The notes: generated by a model not told the origin, from the letters alone. Counted from the first letter of the stretch, positions 25,301 through 35,016 are shown. The stretch is 64,000 nt of DNA from Anaeromicropila herbilytica (GCF_016591975.1 NZ_AP024169.1:3635001-3699000); one strand, 5' to 3'. Numbers and translations: made by a program.

Positions 25301-26455
25301 TTAAGAAACAAATTTCAATTTGTCGACTTGGTGGGCAAAATCTATAAACTTATTTTGCATATCTTTTGGTGGGCAAATAATCGGAAAATCTTCAATATGA
25401 TTTTTGTTCAACTGCCTTTTATCAATTCCACCAACACATACACTTCTTATATATCCTAGATATTCATTTGACACTAATATCTTTAAAATAAATTCATTAT
25501 TAACACCTGGTTTAAGCCTTATAAAGTAAACATGTCCATTCACATTTGCTGCATCATCCTCACCTAAGTACAGAGCAGCACGTCCAAGAGAACTATTTTC
25601 TGTATTTATTCTTCCTGTTTTTGTAATTAGGATATCTCCATGCATGAGACTACTTCGTTTCATGTTCTCATGAGTTTCTTTGTCAATAAAAGCTATATCA
25701 TCCATTTCCAATCGGTCTTTCCAAACATTTTGACTTCTAAAGAAAGTAATTCCCTTATCGACATAAACTTGTTCTCCACCTTTTGGTGTATTACCACTAT
25801 TAATTTGATCTGATAAATCACCTAATTTACATACCTTCCAATTCATAGTGTTTTCAACCGGGTCCCCAAACATCTCGATAAATCGGGATTTAATGAGTTC
25901 ATCTAGTTCAAAAAGCTGCTTTTTCCGTAAAGAGATAATTCTTAATACTTTTTCTAATGTATCAGACATTTTTACTTGTTCGGTAAGTCCTCTAAATAAA
26001 ATTGGCGTACACAATATATCCTTCTTACTAACATTAAGTTGTACTCCACCACTTGCAAATCTTTTTAAGTATTGACGCGATTGGTTGCATAATAATGCAA
26101 ATTTCAGGTATCTAGTGTCAACTTCTTTTAGTAATTTCAATTTTCCAACACGCTGATTTAGCAACAAATTGTATCCCTTTGTATCGACCACAGTAGGAAC
26201 TCCTAGAATTTTAGGGTCACCAGCCATATCGGTCATGGCAATTATTAAATCGCCATCCCGAAGCAAATAATCTTCATATATTTCAGCATATTCATCTGGT
26301 AAATACTTTGCACTATATAATATGTCAAAAGTTCCATCAGGTCGAATATTACTCATTCTGCAGTTTAATGTTTCTGAGCTATCAATATAGTCATCCGATT
26401 TAAATGCATAACCATTTTGTAAATCGCATAAATCTCCTAATTTAATTATTTCCAT
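25301..26455 (-). CDS. hsdS: Type I restriction specificity subunit HsdS, second copy
   Basis: 384 aa, two target-recognition domains (1-190 and 200-370) joined by a conserved centre LFELDELIKSRFIEMFGDP. The product ends HQVDKLKFVS: it loses about 20 residues of the tail present in the other copy (DETQMLFDSLMQKYFG), and the break coincides with the shared 22-bp repeat. The last gene of the defence unit, 19 nt after the DUF3990 partner, with the same leader as the first hsdS. TRDs differ from copy 1, so it may offer a second specificity if recombined or expressed. Confidence 0.8.
   Translation of the reverse strand: MEIIKLGDLCDLQNGYAFKSDDYIDSSETLNCRMSNIRPDGTFDILYSAKYLPDEYAEIYEDYLLRDGDLIIAMTDMAGDPKILGVPTVVDTKGYNLLLNQRVGKLKLLKEVDTRYLKFALLCNQSRQYLKRFASGGVQLNVSKKDILCTPILFRGLTEQVKMSDTLEKVLRIISLRKKQLFELDELIKSRFIEMFGDPVENTMNWKVCKLGDLSDQINSGNTPKGGEQVYVDKGITFFRSQNVWKDRLEMDDIAFIDKETHENMKRSSLMHGDILITKTGRINTENSSLGRAALYLGEDDAANVNGHVYFIRLKPGVNNEFILKILVSNEYLGYIRSVCVGGIDKRQLNKNHIEDFPIICPPKDMQNKFIDFAHQVDKLKFVS
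25309..25330. repeat. 22-bp hsdS 3' repeat, copy at the end of the second hsdS
   Basis: Identical to 28838-28859 and in the same orientation. It contains the near-palindrome CAAATT-TC-AATTTG and the palindrome GTCGAC. In coding direction it encodes QVDKLKF; the second hsdS stops three codons after it. Confidence 0.75.
25857..25897. repeat. hsdS central repeat, second copy
   Basis: 41 bp, 38 of which match 29374-29414, same orientation. Encodes the conserved linker between the two TRDs (SRFIEMFGDP). It is a likely crossover site for homologous exchange between hsdS copies. Confidence 0.7.
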
Positions 26456-26457
26456 CT

Positions 26458-26481
26458 ATTCATCCCTACAAATCTAAATTT
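26458..26481. repeat. 24-bp hsdS 5' leader repeat, second copy
   Basis: Identical to 29940-29963 in the same orientation. It carries the GTAGGGATGAAT ribosome-binding region immediately upstream of both hsdS start codons and overlaps the stop of the DUF3990 partner gene. Confidence 0.7.
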
Positions 26482-26950
26482 GCTTCACACAATACCCCTC
26501 TATCTTTCCCGATAAAAAAGTCTCTAATATATACTTGGGATTTTCATAATAAAAGCTACCATTATAATCATCAATTAACTCACAAATAAACGATTCATAC
26601 ACTTCAAACAAAGCATCAATAACTCCAATATTTTTCACATCTGATACACCTAAGATTAATCTTTTATATACTTTACCTATATCCCAATGTGTTGGTATTG
26701 AATATTTGCACTCTATCACATTATCATAATTACCCTCTTGAATTCCTACCTGTTCTATAAACTCATCTGCCACTTGATTAATCTGATAACTATGGTATAT
26801 ATCAGCTAAATCATATATTTTTTCAATCTTATGTTTTCCAAGCTTTTGTATAACAAGTAATCTTTTATTTTTTGTCTTTCTAGCAATGTAATCTATTAGA
26901 CTACATGTAAAAAACAAATCATTATCTTTCTTATCTTCTCTTCCTATCAT
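26474..26950 (-). CDS. Putative partner of the second DUF3990 protein
   Basis: 158 aa from the ATG at 26950, preceded by GGAGGTAACAAG; the overlap with the DUF3990 stop is 4 bp (ATGA). Two parts: an N-terminal helix-rich half (LFFTCSLIDYIARKTKNK, LGKHKIEKIYDLADIYHS) and a C-terminal half (WDIGKVYKRLILGVSD, ENPKYILETFLSGKIEG). The C-terminal part resembles short DUF3791-linked proteins but I do not assign a family. Close coupling with the ART-like gene suggests an antitoxin or accessory subunit. Function unproven. Confidence 0.55.
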   Translation of the reverse strand: MIGREDKKDNDLFFTCSLIDYIARKTKNKRLLVIQKLGKHKIEKIYDLADIYHSYQINQVADEFIEQVGIQEGNYDNVIECKYSIPTHWDIGKVYKRLILGVSDVKNIGVIDALFEVYESFICELIDDYNGSFYYENPKYILETFLSGKIEGYCVKQI

Positions 26951-27411
26951 CTTGTTACCTCCAGACAATCTCGATATTCTAAACAATTCATAGCCTCTTC
27001 CGTACAAAAATTAATCTGATGTGTTGGATATTTAAACTTAGCCATTACCCAAAATTGTTCTCTCGTGATTATTCCATCAATATAGTCTGATATAAAATTA
27101 TAGATTTGATCGTTTGCCATAGCACCTATTACTATATCATAACTATGTTTTTTACCATGTCTACAATCTACAATAAAATCAAGCCATTCTTCTGTCATTT
27201 CTTTGAATTCTAGAATAGTTAATTTCTCATTCATTTGTACTTCATAAATATTCACTATCGGTGTATCATAACGCTTGGCCCATCTCTCAGCTTGTTCTTT
27301 TATTATAGTGCAATAAAAACCATCACCAAAGTCTTTCGTATACTGTCCATTTCTTACCTGAGGTTCCTTTACTTTTGTATAACTTCCATGATACACAACC
27401 ATTTTTGACAT
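26947..27411 (-). CDS. DUF3990 protein, ADP-ribosyltransferase-like, second module
   Basis: 154 aa, opens MSKMVVYHGSYTKVKEP and contains DFGDGFYCTIIKEQAERWAKR, the same YHGS, GFY and QAExW landmarks as 3548-4027. Further shared blocks are IGAMANDQIYNFISDYIDG near 90-108 and the C-terminal cysteine/CTEEA area. It lies between a tyrosine recombinase and the second hsdS, all on the minus strand. Being inside a defence locus supports a toxin or anti-phage role. The active NAD pocket is inferred from the ART-like motifs only. Confidence 0.72.
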   Translation of the reverse strand: MSKMVVYHGSYTKVKEPQVRNGQYTKDFGDGFYCTIIKEQAERWAKRYDTPIVNIYEVQMNEKLTILEFKEMTEEWLDFIVDCRHGKKHSYDIVIGAMANDQIYNFISDYIDGIITREQFWVMAKFKYPTHQINFCTEEAMNCLEYRDCLEVTR

Positions 27412-27587
27412 ATCCTCTTTACTCCTTACTCATAATATTTTTTCCAAAATAAGTATATATTCTTACTACTACTATATCAAAGAAAAATAATAATCTCCAC
27501 TCCTAAATCACCTTATTTTCTTATCTTTATTATAATTTATTAAGTCTAATTCTATATGTTCTGCTATAATAACTTTTAAGTCAAACG

Positions 27588-27614
27588 TAAATGGCACCCA
27601 CCTTAGAAGGTAGA
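27588..27614 (-). terminator. Hairpin downstream of the recombinase
   Basis: GCaTCtACCT/AAGGTgGgTGC imperfect stem with a short TCT/TAG loop region, about 18 nt past the integrase stop. No strong T-run, so termination is uncertain. Confidence 0.4.
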
Positions 27615-27631
27615 TGCTCATTCTATATTAC

Positions 27632-28624
27632 TTAGCTTATATATTTTTTATGTGAATATTTCACATTTGCTTGATTCACCATAGCATATTGCATTGTAGT
27701 ATCTATTTGCTGATGACCTAGTAACTTCTGTAATTGCTCAATTGGCATACCTTTATCAATTGCTCTTGTTGCCATAGTTCTTCGAAACTTGTGTGGATGA
27801 ACCTTACTTAATTCTAATCTTTTTCCCATTTCACGAAATCGTATCTCAACACCACTTATTTTAATTCTTTCATAAGGTTTTAATAATGAGACAAATAAGG
27901 TCTGCGATTTATCAGTTCTGCTATTTAAATATTTTTGTAAATGTACTTTAGTTTTAGCGTCAAAATAGACCTTTCTCTCTTTATCACCTTTTCCAAATAC
28001 AATACATTCTCTTTCTTCAAAGTCAACATCAGCAATATCTAGATTAACCAATTCTCCCACTCGAATCCCCGTTGATATCATTAAATCAAGCATCGCCAAG
28101 TCACGAATCTCCTCACAGGAATCTCTCATTAATTCAAGATTTTTATCTGAATATGTTTCTTTTACAGTGGTCCCAGTACGAATTTTATGAATTCTTCGAA
28201 CAGGGCTTTTGACAATATAATTTTCGTCTTCTAACCATGAGAAAAAACTTGAAAGTATTCTACGTACATTATCAATTGTCACCTTACTACACTTACTCTC
28301 TGTCTGATAATTTGCTAGATATTCTCGAATCTTTTCGGTTGTTATTTTTTTTACTGGTATGTTCATGTATTGAAGCATATGTTCAATTGTGCCTTTATAG
28401 TACTTCAATGACCTTTCAGAACACCCTTCCACCCTCTTTGCAGATAAAAATAGATTCGTATAATCTTCTTGTTTATCTATTTCATATTGATTTTCTTCCA
28501 TAAAACATGCAAATGTATTTTCTAATACTAGCTTCAGTTGTTCTAATTGTTGGTTATCTAACGCTGGAATCATTTCTTGTACAATTTCACGAATTAAAGT
28601 TTCCTTTATGATTATTTGTTGCAT
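27632..28624 (-). CDS. Tyrosine recombinase (XerC/XerD type)
   Basis: 330 aa from the ATG at 28624 (MQQIIIKETL), with AAAGGAG 9-14 nt ahead. N-terminal SAM-like domain, then a catalytic domain with all key residues: Arg in STGIRVGELV, Lys in GKGDKERKV, HxxR in HPHKFRRT, His in LLGHQ and the nucleophile Tyr in TTMQYAMV. Family knowledge: related recombinases sit next to invertible hsdS genes. Here the two hsdS genes point the same way, so inversion would not swap their domains; excision or exchange at direct repeats is possible. Not a phage integrase by context. Confidence 0.85.
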   Translation of the reverse strand: MQQIIIKETLIREIVQEMIPALDNQQLEQLKLVLENTFACFMEENQYEIDKQEDYTNLFLSAKRVEGCSERSLKYYKGTIEHMLQYMNIPVKKITTEKIREYLANYQTESKCSKVTIDNVRRILSSFFSWLEDENYIVKSPVRRIHKIRTGTTVKETYSDKNLELMRDSCEEIRDLAMLDLMISTGIRVGELVNLDIADVDFEERECIVFGKGDKERKVYFDAKTKVHLQKYLNSRTDKSQTLFVSLLKPYERIKISGVEIRFREMGKRLELSKVHPHKFRRTMATRAIDKGMPIEQLQKLLGHQQIDTTMQYAMVNQANVKYSHKKYIS

Positions 28625-28769
28625 ATTAAATAAACTCCTTTCTTGAATTGAGTTTATTGTCTGCATTAAATATGGATAATATACCTAATTAACCTAATAA
28701 TTCCATCTCATATATCTAGCATTTGATTTATCATATGCTTTTACTACAATAACTGATTTACTATAAAAT

Positions 28770-29939
28770 TTACCCAAAATATTTTTGCATCAAAGAATCG
28801 AATAACATCTGTGTCTCATCAAGGGATTTCTGAACATCAAATTTCAATTTGTCGACTTGTTGAACGAAGGTAGCGTATTGGTTTTGCGCTTCCATAGTTG
28901 GTATTAAAATATCAATTTTGTTCATGGTGGAAATTGGCAATTGAGGCTGGGCAGAACCACTAGCTATTTTATTTTTGATATCATCTATTTGCATTCTAAA
29001 CTGTTGAATAAAAAACCTTTCTTCAACTAAAGTTTTTTTCATTCTTAGAATTACCATTCCTGAATTAATCCTCATATTATCAAAAGGTACTTCATCTGTA
29101 TAAAAAGCTAAATTTCCAATTGTTCCTCGTGTAGTTAATACAACATCTCCTCGTTGTAACTTACCTTTCCTCAATAGCTCATCTTTTTCTTTTGTTATAA
29201 ACATTGTATCCGAAAACAAGAACCCTGCAGAAGTTACATTTTTAGCATTTAAAAACAAGCAAAACTCGTCATCGAAAAATTCATTCTGATTTGGATAATT
29301 TTTTCCTCTATCACCATCAACTATTTCACACACTTCAGTCATTGGAAAAGTTTTAATCCTTTTTGTGTTGCTTACCGGGTCACCAAACATCTCGACAAAT
29401 CGGGATTTGATGAGGTTATCTAATTGCACTAGTTGTTCTTTTCTTAGCCTTATAATATCTGTACATTTTTTAAGTCTATAAGATATTTCATCTTGTACTT
29501 CCAAACTAGGTAATGGAATCTCAATGTTTTCTACAATACCTTTAGAAATTTCTTTAAAAGTTGCACCTCTACCTAATGAATTTAGAAGTACAGTTTTGCC
29601 CTTAAGAAACCAGTAAAGATAAAAGCTACTTACTCTGTCTGAACAAATTAGATTCTTAAATCCTTGATTGCAATACATTTCTTTTCCAGCAATAGCAACC
29701 TTTCCAATTGGTGCTCTTGATGATAAAATAACAGTGCCTTTTGGAAAAGCCTTTAAAGCTGATTTGTTTACAGCTAATTCAGTTATTTTTCTTACACTCT
29801 CTTCAATAATATAACTATCTTCTTTTAATTCAGCTGGAGTAATCCAATCAATATCTCCATCCCAATACTCTTCTATACTTGTTTTGGGAGTTGTTCCTGA
29901 TACTACTTCACATATATCTTTTAGTCTTACTTTCTCCAT
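28770..29939 (-). CDS. hsdS: Type I restriction specificity subunit HsdS, first copy
   Basis: 390 aa from the ATG at 29939. Two TRDs (1-180 and 200-370) around a conserved linker LVQLDNLIKSRFVEMFGDP, and a complete C-terminus with the dimer helix ending LMQKYFG. The start is preceded by the 24-bp leader shared with the second copy. It follows hsdM by 50 nt and is the specificity gene most likely used by the system. N-terminal TRD motifs such as ISGTTPKTS and APIGKVAIAG fit HsdS. Confidence 0.88.
   Translation of the reverse strand: MEKVRLKDICEVVSGTTPKTSIEEYWDGDIDWITPAELKEDSYIIEESVRKITELAVNKSALKAFPKGTVILSSRAPIGKVAIAGKEMYCNQGFKNLICSDRVSSFYLYWFLKGKTVLLNSLGRGATFKEISKGIVENIEIPLPSLEVQDEISYRLKKCTDIIRLRKEQLVQLDNLIKSRFVEMFGDPVSNTKRIKTFPMTEVCEIVDGDRGKNYPNQNEFFDDEFCLFLNAKNVTSAGFLFSDTMFITKEKDELLRKGKLQRGDVVLTTRGTIGNLAFYTDEVPFDNMRINSGMVILRMKKTLVEERFFIQQFRMQIDDIKNKIASGSAQPQLPISTMNKIDILIPTMEAQNQYATFVQQVDKLKFDVQKSLDETQMLFDSLMQKYFG
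28838..28859. repeat. 22-bp hsdS 3' repeat, first copy
   Basis: Matches 25309-25330 exactly in the same direction; lies near the end of the first hsdS. In this copy the frame continues 20 residues further. Confidence 0.75.
29374..29414. repeat. hsdS central repeat, first copy
   Basis: 41 bp with 38 matches to 25857-25897, same orientation. Encodes the linker between the TRDs. Confidence 0.7.
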
Positions 29940-29963
29940 ATTCATCCCTACAAATCTAAATTT
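29940..29963. repeat. 24-bp hsdS 5' leader repeat, first copy
   Basis: Identical to 26458-26481. Lies between hsdM and hsdS and contains the ribosome-binding region. Confidence 0.7.
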
Positions 29964-29989
29964 TTTATTTTCTATAAACATGCACTACA

Positions 29990-31543
29990 TTACTCCTCCA
30001 ACAACTTCTCAAGTTCTGCGAACTGTTGTTGAATCTCAATATCCACTCTTTTTATCCTATCCATAATCTCTTTCGGAGGATCGTAATGTACTGCTTCATA
30101 TACTACTTCTTTGTATTTATTAATTGATAAATCATACCCATTATCACATATCTCATCTTTCGTAACCCAGAACCAATTATCATCTTTCTCTGGTTCAAGT
30201 TCCTTATTTTCTTTTATCTTTTTGAAAGAATCAATAATATTTGGTATATCTCCATCATCTTCTAGCTTTATTCTCTTATCATCTAAGGAATATCCATCAC
30301 TTTGCATATCATAGAACCATACCCTATCCGTTTCTCCACCTTTCGTAAAGATTAAGATTGCAGTTGATACTCCTGCATATGGCTTAAATACACCTGATGG
30401 CATCGAGATAACACCCTCAAGTGCATTCTCTTCAACTATACTTTTTCTAATATCCTTATGTGCTTTACTAGATCCAAATAGTACACCATCAGGAACAATC
30501 ACTGCGCATCTTCCACCTAAGTCTAAGATTCTTGTAATTAGTTTCATAAAGAGTAACTCTGTTTTGGTTGTCTTAGCACCTTTTAATAATGTCGCACTAA
30601 TATCACCTTCGTCGATACTTCCTTTAAAAGGAGGATTTGCCAAGACAATTGTGTACTTATTTTCTTCTTCAAAACGCTTGGATAGTGTATCAGTTTGAGA
30701 TACGTTTGGATTATCTATGCTATGAAGCATAAGATTCATTGAGGCAATACGAACCATAGATGGGTCAAAATCATATCCGAAGAAAAGATTCGTCTTAAAG
30801 TGCTCCCACTCCTCTGTTGTCATCATATCTCCGATTCTGTTGTGTAAGCTACCATTTTCATCAGTAAATACACTTTCTTCCCTTGTATACTTTTCAAGAA
30901 GATATTCTAAGGAGTTGATTAAAAATCCTGCTGTTCCACAAGCTGGATCACAGATTTTATCTTCTGCGGAAGGATCCATTAATTCCACCATCATACGAAT
31001 GATATGTCTTGGTGTTCGAAACTGACCATTTACTCCTGACGTTGCTAGTTTGGATAAGAGATATTCATAGAGATCTCCTTTGGTATCGGAATCATCCATA
31101 TTAATACTGTCAATCAAACGAACAGACTCTTGTAATAATGATGCTTTTGGAATCATGAATACCGCATCTTTCATAGAAGCTGTAAAACTTGAATTTTCTC
31201 CTCCAAGTAACTTAATCGCTGGAAATACCTTTTGGGATACAATGTGAAACATGTCATTCACGTCAAGGTGCATAAATTCACTCCACTTTAATAAATGCCA
31301 ATCAAATTTGTCACTTATATTAATCTCGTGTTCTAATTTTTCATTTAGTTCTAAAAATACGGATTGAAATGGTTTTCCAATACGATTTGCTTTCTTTTCA
31401 TTTAAATTATCCATATCATCTAATCGTTTAATAAATAAAAGATAAGAGATTTGTTCGATTACCGTTAGTGGATTGGAGATTCCTCCTGACCAAAAGTTAT
31501 TCCATAGTTTATCTATTTTGCTTTTTATCTCTGCTTGTAACAT
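29990..31543 (-). CDS. hsdM: Type I modification methylase HsdM
   Basis: 517 aa. SAM-dependent adenine N6-methyltransferase with motif I DPACGTAGFL near 205 and motif IV NPPF near 300, plus the N-terminal HsdM helical domain (ISNPLTVIEQISYLLFIKRL). With HsdS it methylates the target sequence; with HsdR it restricts unmodified DNA. It is 19 nt downstream of hsdR and 50 nt upstream of the first hsdS. All family blocks are present, so it looks functional. Confidence 0.93.
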   Translation of the reverse strand: MLQAEIKSKIDKLWNNFWSGGISNPLTVIEQISYLLFIKRLDDMDNLNEKKANRIGKPFQSVFLELNEKLEHEINISDKFDWHLLKWSEFMHLDVNDMFHIVSQKVFPAIKLLGGENSSFTASMKDAVFMIPKASLLQESVRLIDSINMDDSDTKGDLYEYLLSKLATSGVNGQFRTPRHIIRMMVELMDPSAEDKICDPACGTAGFLINSLEYLLEKYTREESVFTDENGSLHNRIGDMMTTEEWEHFKTNLFFGYDFDPSMVRIASMNLMLHSIDNPNVSQTDTLSKRFEEENKYTIVLANPPFKGSIDEGDISATLLKGAKTTKTELLFMKLITRILDLGGRCAVIVPDGVLFGSSKAHKDIRKSIVEENALEGVISMPSGVFKPYAGVSTAILIFTKGGETDRVWFYDMQSDGYSLDDKRIKLEDDGDIPNIIDSFKKIKENKELEPEKDDNWFWVTKDEICDNGYDLSINKYKEVVYEAVHYDPPKEIMDRIKRVDIEIQQQFAELEKLLEE

Positions 31544-31562
31544 TGTGTTGTCCTCTTTCTAG

Positions 31563-34500
31563 TTATGATATATAACTTGTCTTGTATGGTGCAATTAATC
31601 CGAATACTTCATCTGCCATTTTACCAAAGATTCCATCCACCCCATTTGGGTTAAAGGAAGTATAAGGCGCAGCAAATAATCCCGCAAAAGAAATTCCTTT
31701 ATTTTTTGCAATATCATTTTTGATTAGTTCTAATGTCTTGATCTGCGTAGCATTCATCTTATTATGATGTTCCTGAATAAATGTTTCAAATACACTGCTT
31801 AATTCTTCTTCATCCACACCCACAAATTTTCTTATGATACTTATAATATCTTCCTTATCAATATCTGTTTTACTTGATAATTCATCTATGCTATATACAA
31901 ACTGCTCATCGAAAATTGAATAGATTCCTTCAATTTCATCTTTCGTCAATGAAATACCTTTTCTAATTTTATGAACAATTAATTGATTGCCGAGCTTCTC
32001 TTCAATAGCTTCCTTGACTCTCTTCTCATAAGGTTCCATGTTCGATCCATATAAGACAGTACCAGCACTGATTTCTTTTAATATATGGCCAGAATCTTTG
32101 ATATCAAATACTACAAATGAAGATGGGTTAATTCCTTTATGTTTCATTAAATCACGTAATTCCACTCTTATTTTTTCAAGTTTTTCATAGCTTAAATCAA
32201 TCCATCCTTCTGGTTGTAATAAGGATTTCACCAATTCTCGGGTTCCATCAAATTGATTTAGATTCAATTTTAGCTTTGATAGTTTTTCCATTGTTATATT
32301 AACATCTCTAATCAATGCATCCTGATCCTTTTTTTCATAATCGTACAGAATCCGATATATACAATTATCAAAAGTTAACGTGTCAGAATTATCCTTTGCC
32401 TCAATCCATTGAATCAAGGGAGCTATTTCAAGTTTTAGTTTATCAATAAAATCATTGCTAAGTAATTCCCAATATCCTGGAGTCTTAACTTGTTCAATTT
32501 TTTTCCAATTCTTCTTAATAGTAATACTTTCAGTTGGAAGTTCTTCAATATCCTCTTGCAATTTCTTTGAAAATTCATTACAGATCTCACTTTGACCCTT
32601 TTCTTTATAGGTCTCAAGGAGTTTACACATCATTTCAAATCTTACCTGCATTGTAGTTTTCTGTGCACTTGGAACAAACCCCTTCGGATTCATCTCAAAG
32701 AATTCAAAATTTTTGAAGCAATCAAATATGGCAAATTCTTTTTTATCCATACCATCTTCAAACAAATGATCGCATCTTCTAGTTCCCCTTCCAATCATTT
32801 GCCAGAACTTAACTTTTGAAAAAATTGGCTTTGCAAAAACAAGGTTGACAATCTCAGGAACATCAATTCCAGTATCTAGCAAATCTACTGATATTGCAAT
32901 TCTAGGGAATTCTTCTGTTTTAAACTTTTCAATCAGTATTTCATTATCCTTAACCCCCGAATAGATTACTGCAGTCATTTTCCCCTTATATTGTGGGTAC
33001 ATTTCATTAAATAGAGCATCTAATAGATTGGCATGACTTTTAGACTTTGCAAAGATGATCGTTTTTCCTAAATGATCACCCACACGAATTCCTTTTTCCA
33101 TCAATGTTCTTAAAATATATCGATTTGTCTCTTTATTTGTTACCTTTTTCTCTAAATCATTTTTACCAAATTCTATCAGATCTCCGTCATATCCTTCTTC
33201 ATCAACTTGCTTTCTTTGTTCTACAGTCATCTGACTATAGCGAATTCCTTGACGTAAAAAATCTGTAGACACATCAATTACCCTTGGTTCAATAAGGTAT
33301 GGTGGTATGTGATTCCAAGCATCATCAATAGAATAATTAAAGGTTGGATCTTCTGATCCACAATTAAATAGATCAAATGTATTTCGATCAATAAAATCAA
33401 CTGGTGTTGCAGTCAAACCAATAATATGTGTATCAAAGTATTCCATAATATCGCGATATACTTTATAGATACTTCGGTGTGATTCATCGCAAATGATAAG
33501 ATCAAAGAATCCAACGCTGAACTGACTGTAATAATTAATCATAGTCTGATAAGTTGAAAAATAAAGTGTCGCTTCTCGATTATCAGCATTCTTTCCTGTA
33601 AATCTACATGATATCTGTTCTGGCATAAAAGTCTTAAAACTATTTTTATCTTCTTTTGCCTGTTTTACTAATTCATCTCTATCTGCCAAGAATAGAACTC
33701 TTTTTACCCATTTTGCTTGCATGAGCCCCTTCGTCAGTGCTATTACTGTTCTAGTCTTCCCAGTTCCAGTAGCCATTACTAGCAATGCTTTCCTCTGTCC
33801 ACTTTCAAAGCGTTCATACACACGCTTTATTCCTTCAATCTGATAAGGTCTTCCGGCTATCGCATGATCAATCTGAACTTTATTCAAATCTTCTTTATGC
33901 TTATGTTTAAAGTATAGTTCTTCTAAATCATTAAGCGTATAGAAACCCCATATTTGTCTTGGCTGACTATATTTATCATCCCACATATAGATATCATACC
34001 CATTCGTATAGAATATAATTGGTCTGATACCATGATCTCTTTCAATTGTATTAGCATATTCAAGTGCTTGCTGGCGACCTACAATTGGATCTACAGATGT
34101 TTTCTTTGCTTCTATAACTGCTATTGGTTGTCCTTTTTTATTAAATAGTACATAATCGACAAAGCCATCTTTTCCTGCTTCTTTATGATTTTTTAACGGA
34201 TATTCTAATTTCACAAGTTCAGTATTTTGAGTATTCCATCCTGCATCCTTAAGCATCAAATCAATTAATTGTTTACGTGTTTGAGCTTCATCTAAATCTA
34301 GCGTACTTTCAATTTGCTTATCTAGTTTTTGTTCTTCATCCGTTTCCACAACAGATTTTCGTTCTTTTCTAACTTCACTTACTTCCTTAGCATGTTCATC
34401 TTCAATATCCTCTTTTTCTTTTACATAGTCTTCCATATGATACACTGGCGCTTGGATATTATTTTCTTTTGGAACTACAAAGTTTAATGGTTGAATTGAA

Positions 34501-34871
34501 GTATCTTTTGTTACCTTTATATAAAGCCATGCTGATATTTTGTACATCGCTTTTAAACATTCAAGAGCATCTTTTTTGCTTTCATATCCTTCATGATTAG
34601 CTTTATTACCATGTCTTCTAACGATATCAAAAAGGTCTGGAATTGCACCATTAATTCTCGTCGTTCTTAATAATCTAATCTTATCGTCTTGTGTTGCAAA
34701 ACGCTCTATTTCTATACGTAGTCCTGCTAATAAAATATCAATTATCTGTTCACCAAACATACGCATTTTTAACATGGAAGCATTACTATCCATATTTAAA
34801 TACATTTCTGCTTGTGATCCTAATTTAGCTAATGCAGGCCATTTTTTATTTAAGAATATAAAATTTGACAT
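31563..34871 (-). CDS. hsdR: Type I restriction endonuclease HsdR
   Basis: 1102 aa. N-terminal DUF4145-like part, then the nuclease region (PIAVIEAKKTSVDP, the E-x-K type motif), a superfamily 2 helicase/translocase with Walker A MATGTGKT, DEAD-like box DESH, and the GLTATP and QMIGRGTRR blocks. It cleaves and translocates unmethylated DNA with HsdM and HsdS. It is the first gene of the minus-strand restriction unit. Length fits the family, no break seen. Confidence 0.92.
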   Translation of the reverse strand: MSNFIFLNKKWPALAKLGSQAEMYLNMDSNASMLKMRMFGEQIIDILLAGLRIEIERFATQDDKIRLLRTTRINGAIPDLFDIVRRHGNKANHEGYESKKDALECLKAMYKISAWLYIKVTKDTSIQPLNFVVPKENNIQAPVYHMEDYVKEKEDIEDEHAKEVSEVRKERKSVVETDEEQKLDKQIESTLDLDEAQTRKQLIDLMLKDAGWNTQNTELVKLEYPLKNHKEAGKDGFVDYVLFNKKGQPIAVIEAKKTSVDPIVGRQQALEYANTIERDHGIRPIIFYTNGYDIYMWDDKYSQPRQIWGFYTLNDLEELYFKHKHKEDLNKVQIDHAIAGRPYQIEGIKRVYERFESGQRKALLVMATGTGKTRTVIALTKGLMQAKWVKRVLFLADRDELVKQAKEDKNSFKTFMPEQISCRFTGKNADNREATLYFSTYQTMINYYSQFSVGFFDLIICDESHRSIYKVYRDIMEYFDTHIIGLTATPVDFIDRNTFDLFNCGSEDPTFNYSIDDAWNHIPPYLIEPRVIDVSTDFLRQGIRYSQMTVEQRKQVDEEGYDGDLIEFGKNDLEKKVTNKETNRYILRTLMEKGIRVGDHLGKTIIFAKSKSHANLLDALFNEMYPQYKGKMTAVIYSGVKDNEILIEKFKTEEFPRIAISVDLLDTGIDVPEIVNLVFAKPIFSKVKFWQMIGRGTRRCDHLFEDGMDKKEFAIFDCFKNFEFFEMNPKGFVPSAQKTTMQVRFEMMCKLLETYKEKGQSEICNEFSKKLQEDIEELPTESITIKKNWKKIEQVKTPGYWELLSNDFIDKLKLEIAPLIQWIEAKDNSDTLTFDNCIYRILYDYEKKDQDALIRDVNITMEKLSKLKLNLNQFDGTRELVKSLLQPEGWIDLSYEKLEKIRVELRDLMKHKGINPSSFVVFDIKDSGHILKEISAGTVLYGSNMEPYEKRVKEAIEEKLGNQLIVHKIRKGISLTKDEIEGIYSIFDEQFVYSIDELSSKTDIDKEDIISIIRKFVGVDEEELSSVFETFIQEHHNKMNATQIKTLELIKNDIAKNKGISFAGLFAAPYTSFNPNGVDGIFGKMADEVFGLIAPYKTSYIS

Positions 34872-35016
34872 TTATTCACCTTCATTTATCATGCTTTCTT
34901 GTATTATTCTTATGTATTATACCATATATTTCAACAAATCCAATAATAGTATATTGTATTTATCAACAAAAATTAAATAAAAGAGGGGACTAAACAATCA
35001 AAATTTGTTAAGTGCA

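Noticed and set aside
25301..29963. Invertible hsdS shufflon
   Set aside because: Both hsdS genes and all three repeat pairs are in the same orientation, so simple inversion cannot exchange TRDs. Excision or gene conversion stays possible.
32435..32617. Minus-strand frame inside hsdR
   Set aside because: Out-of-frame shadow of the hsdR coding region.
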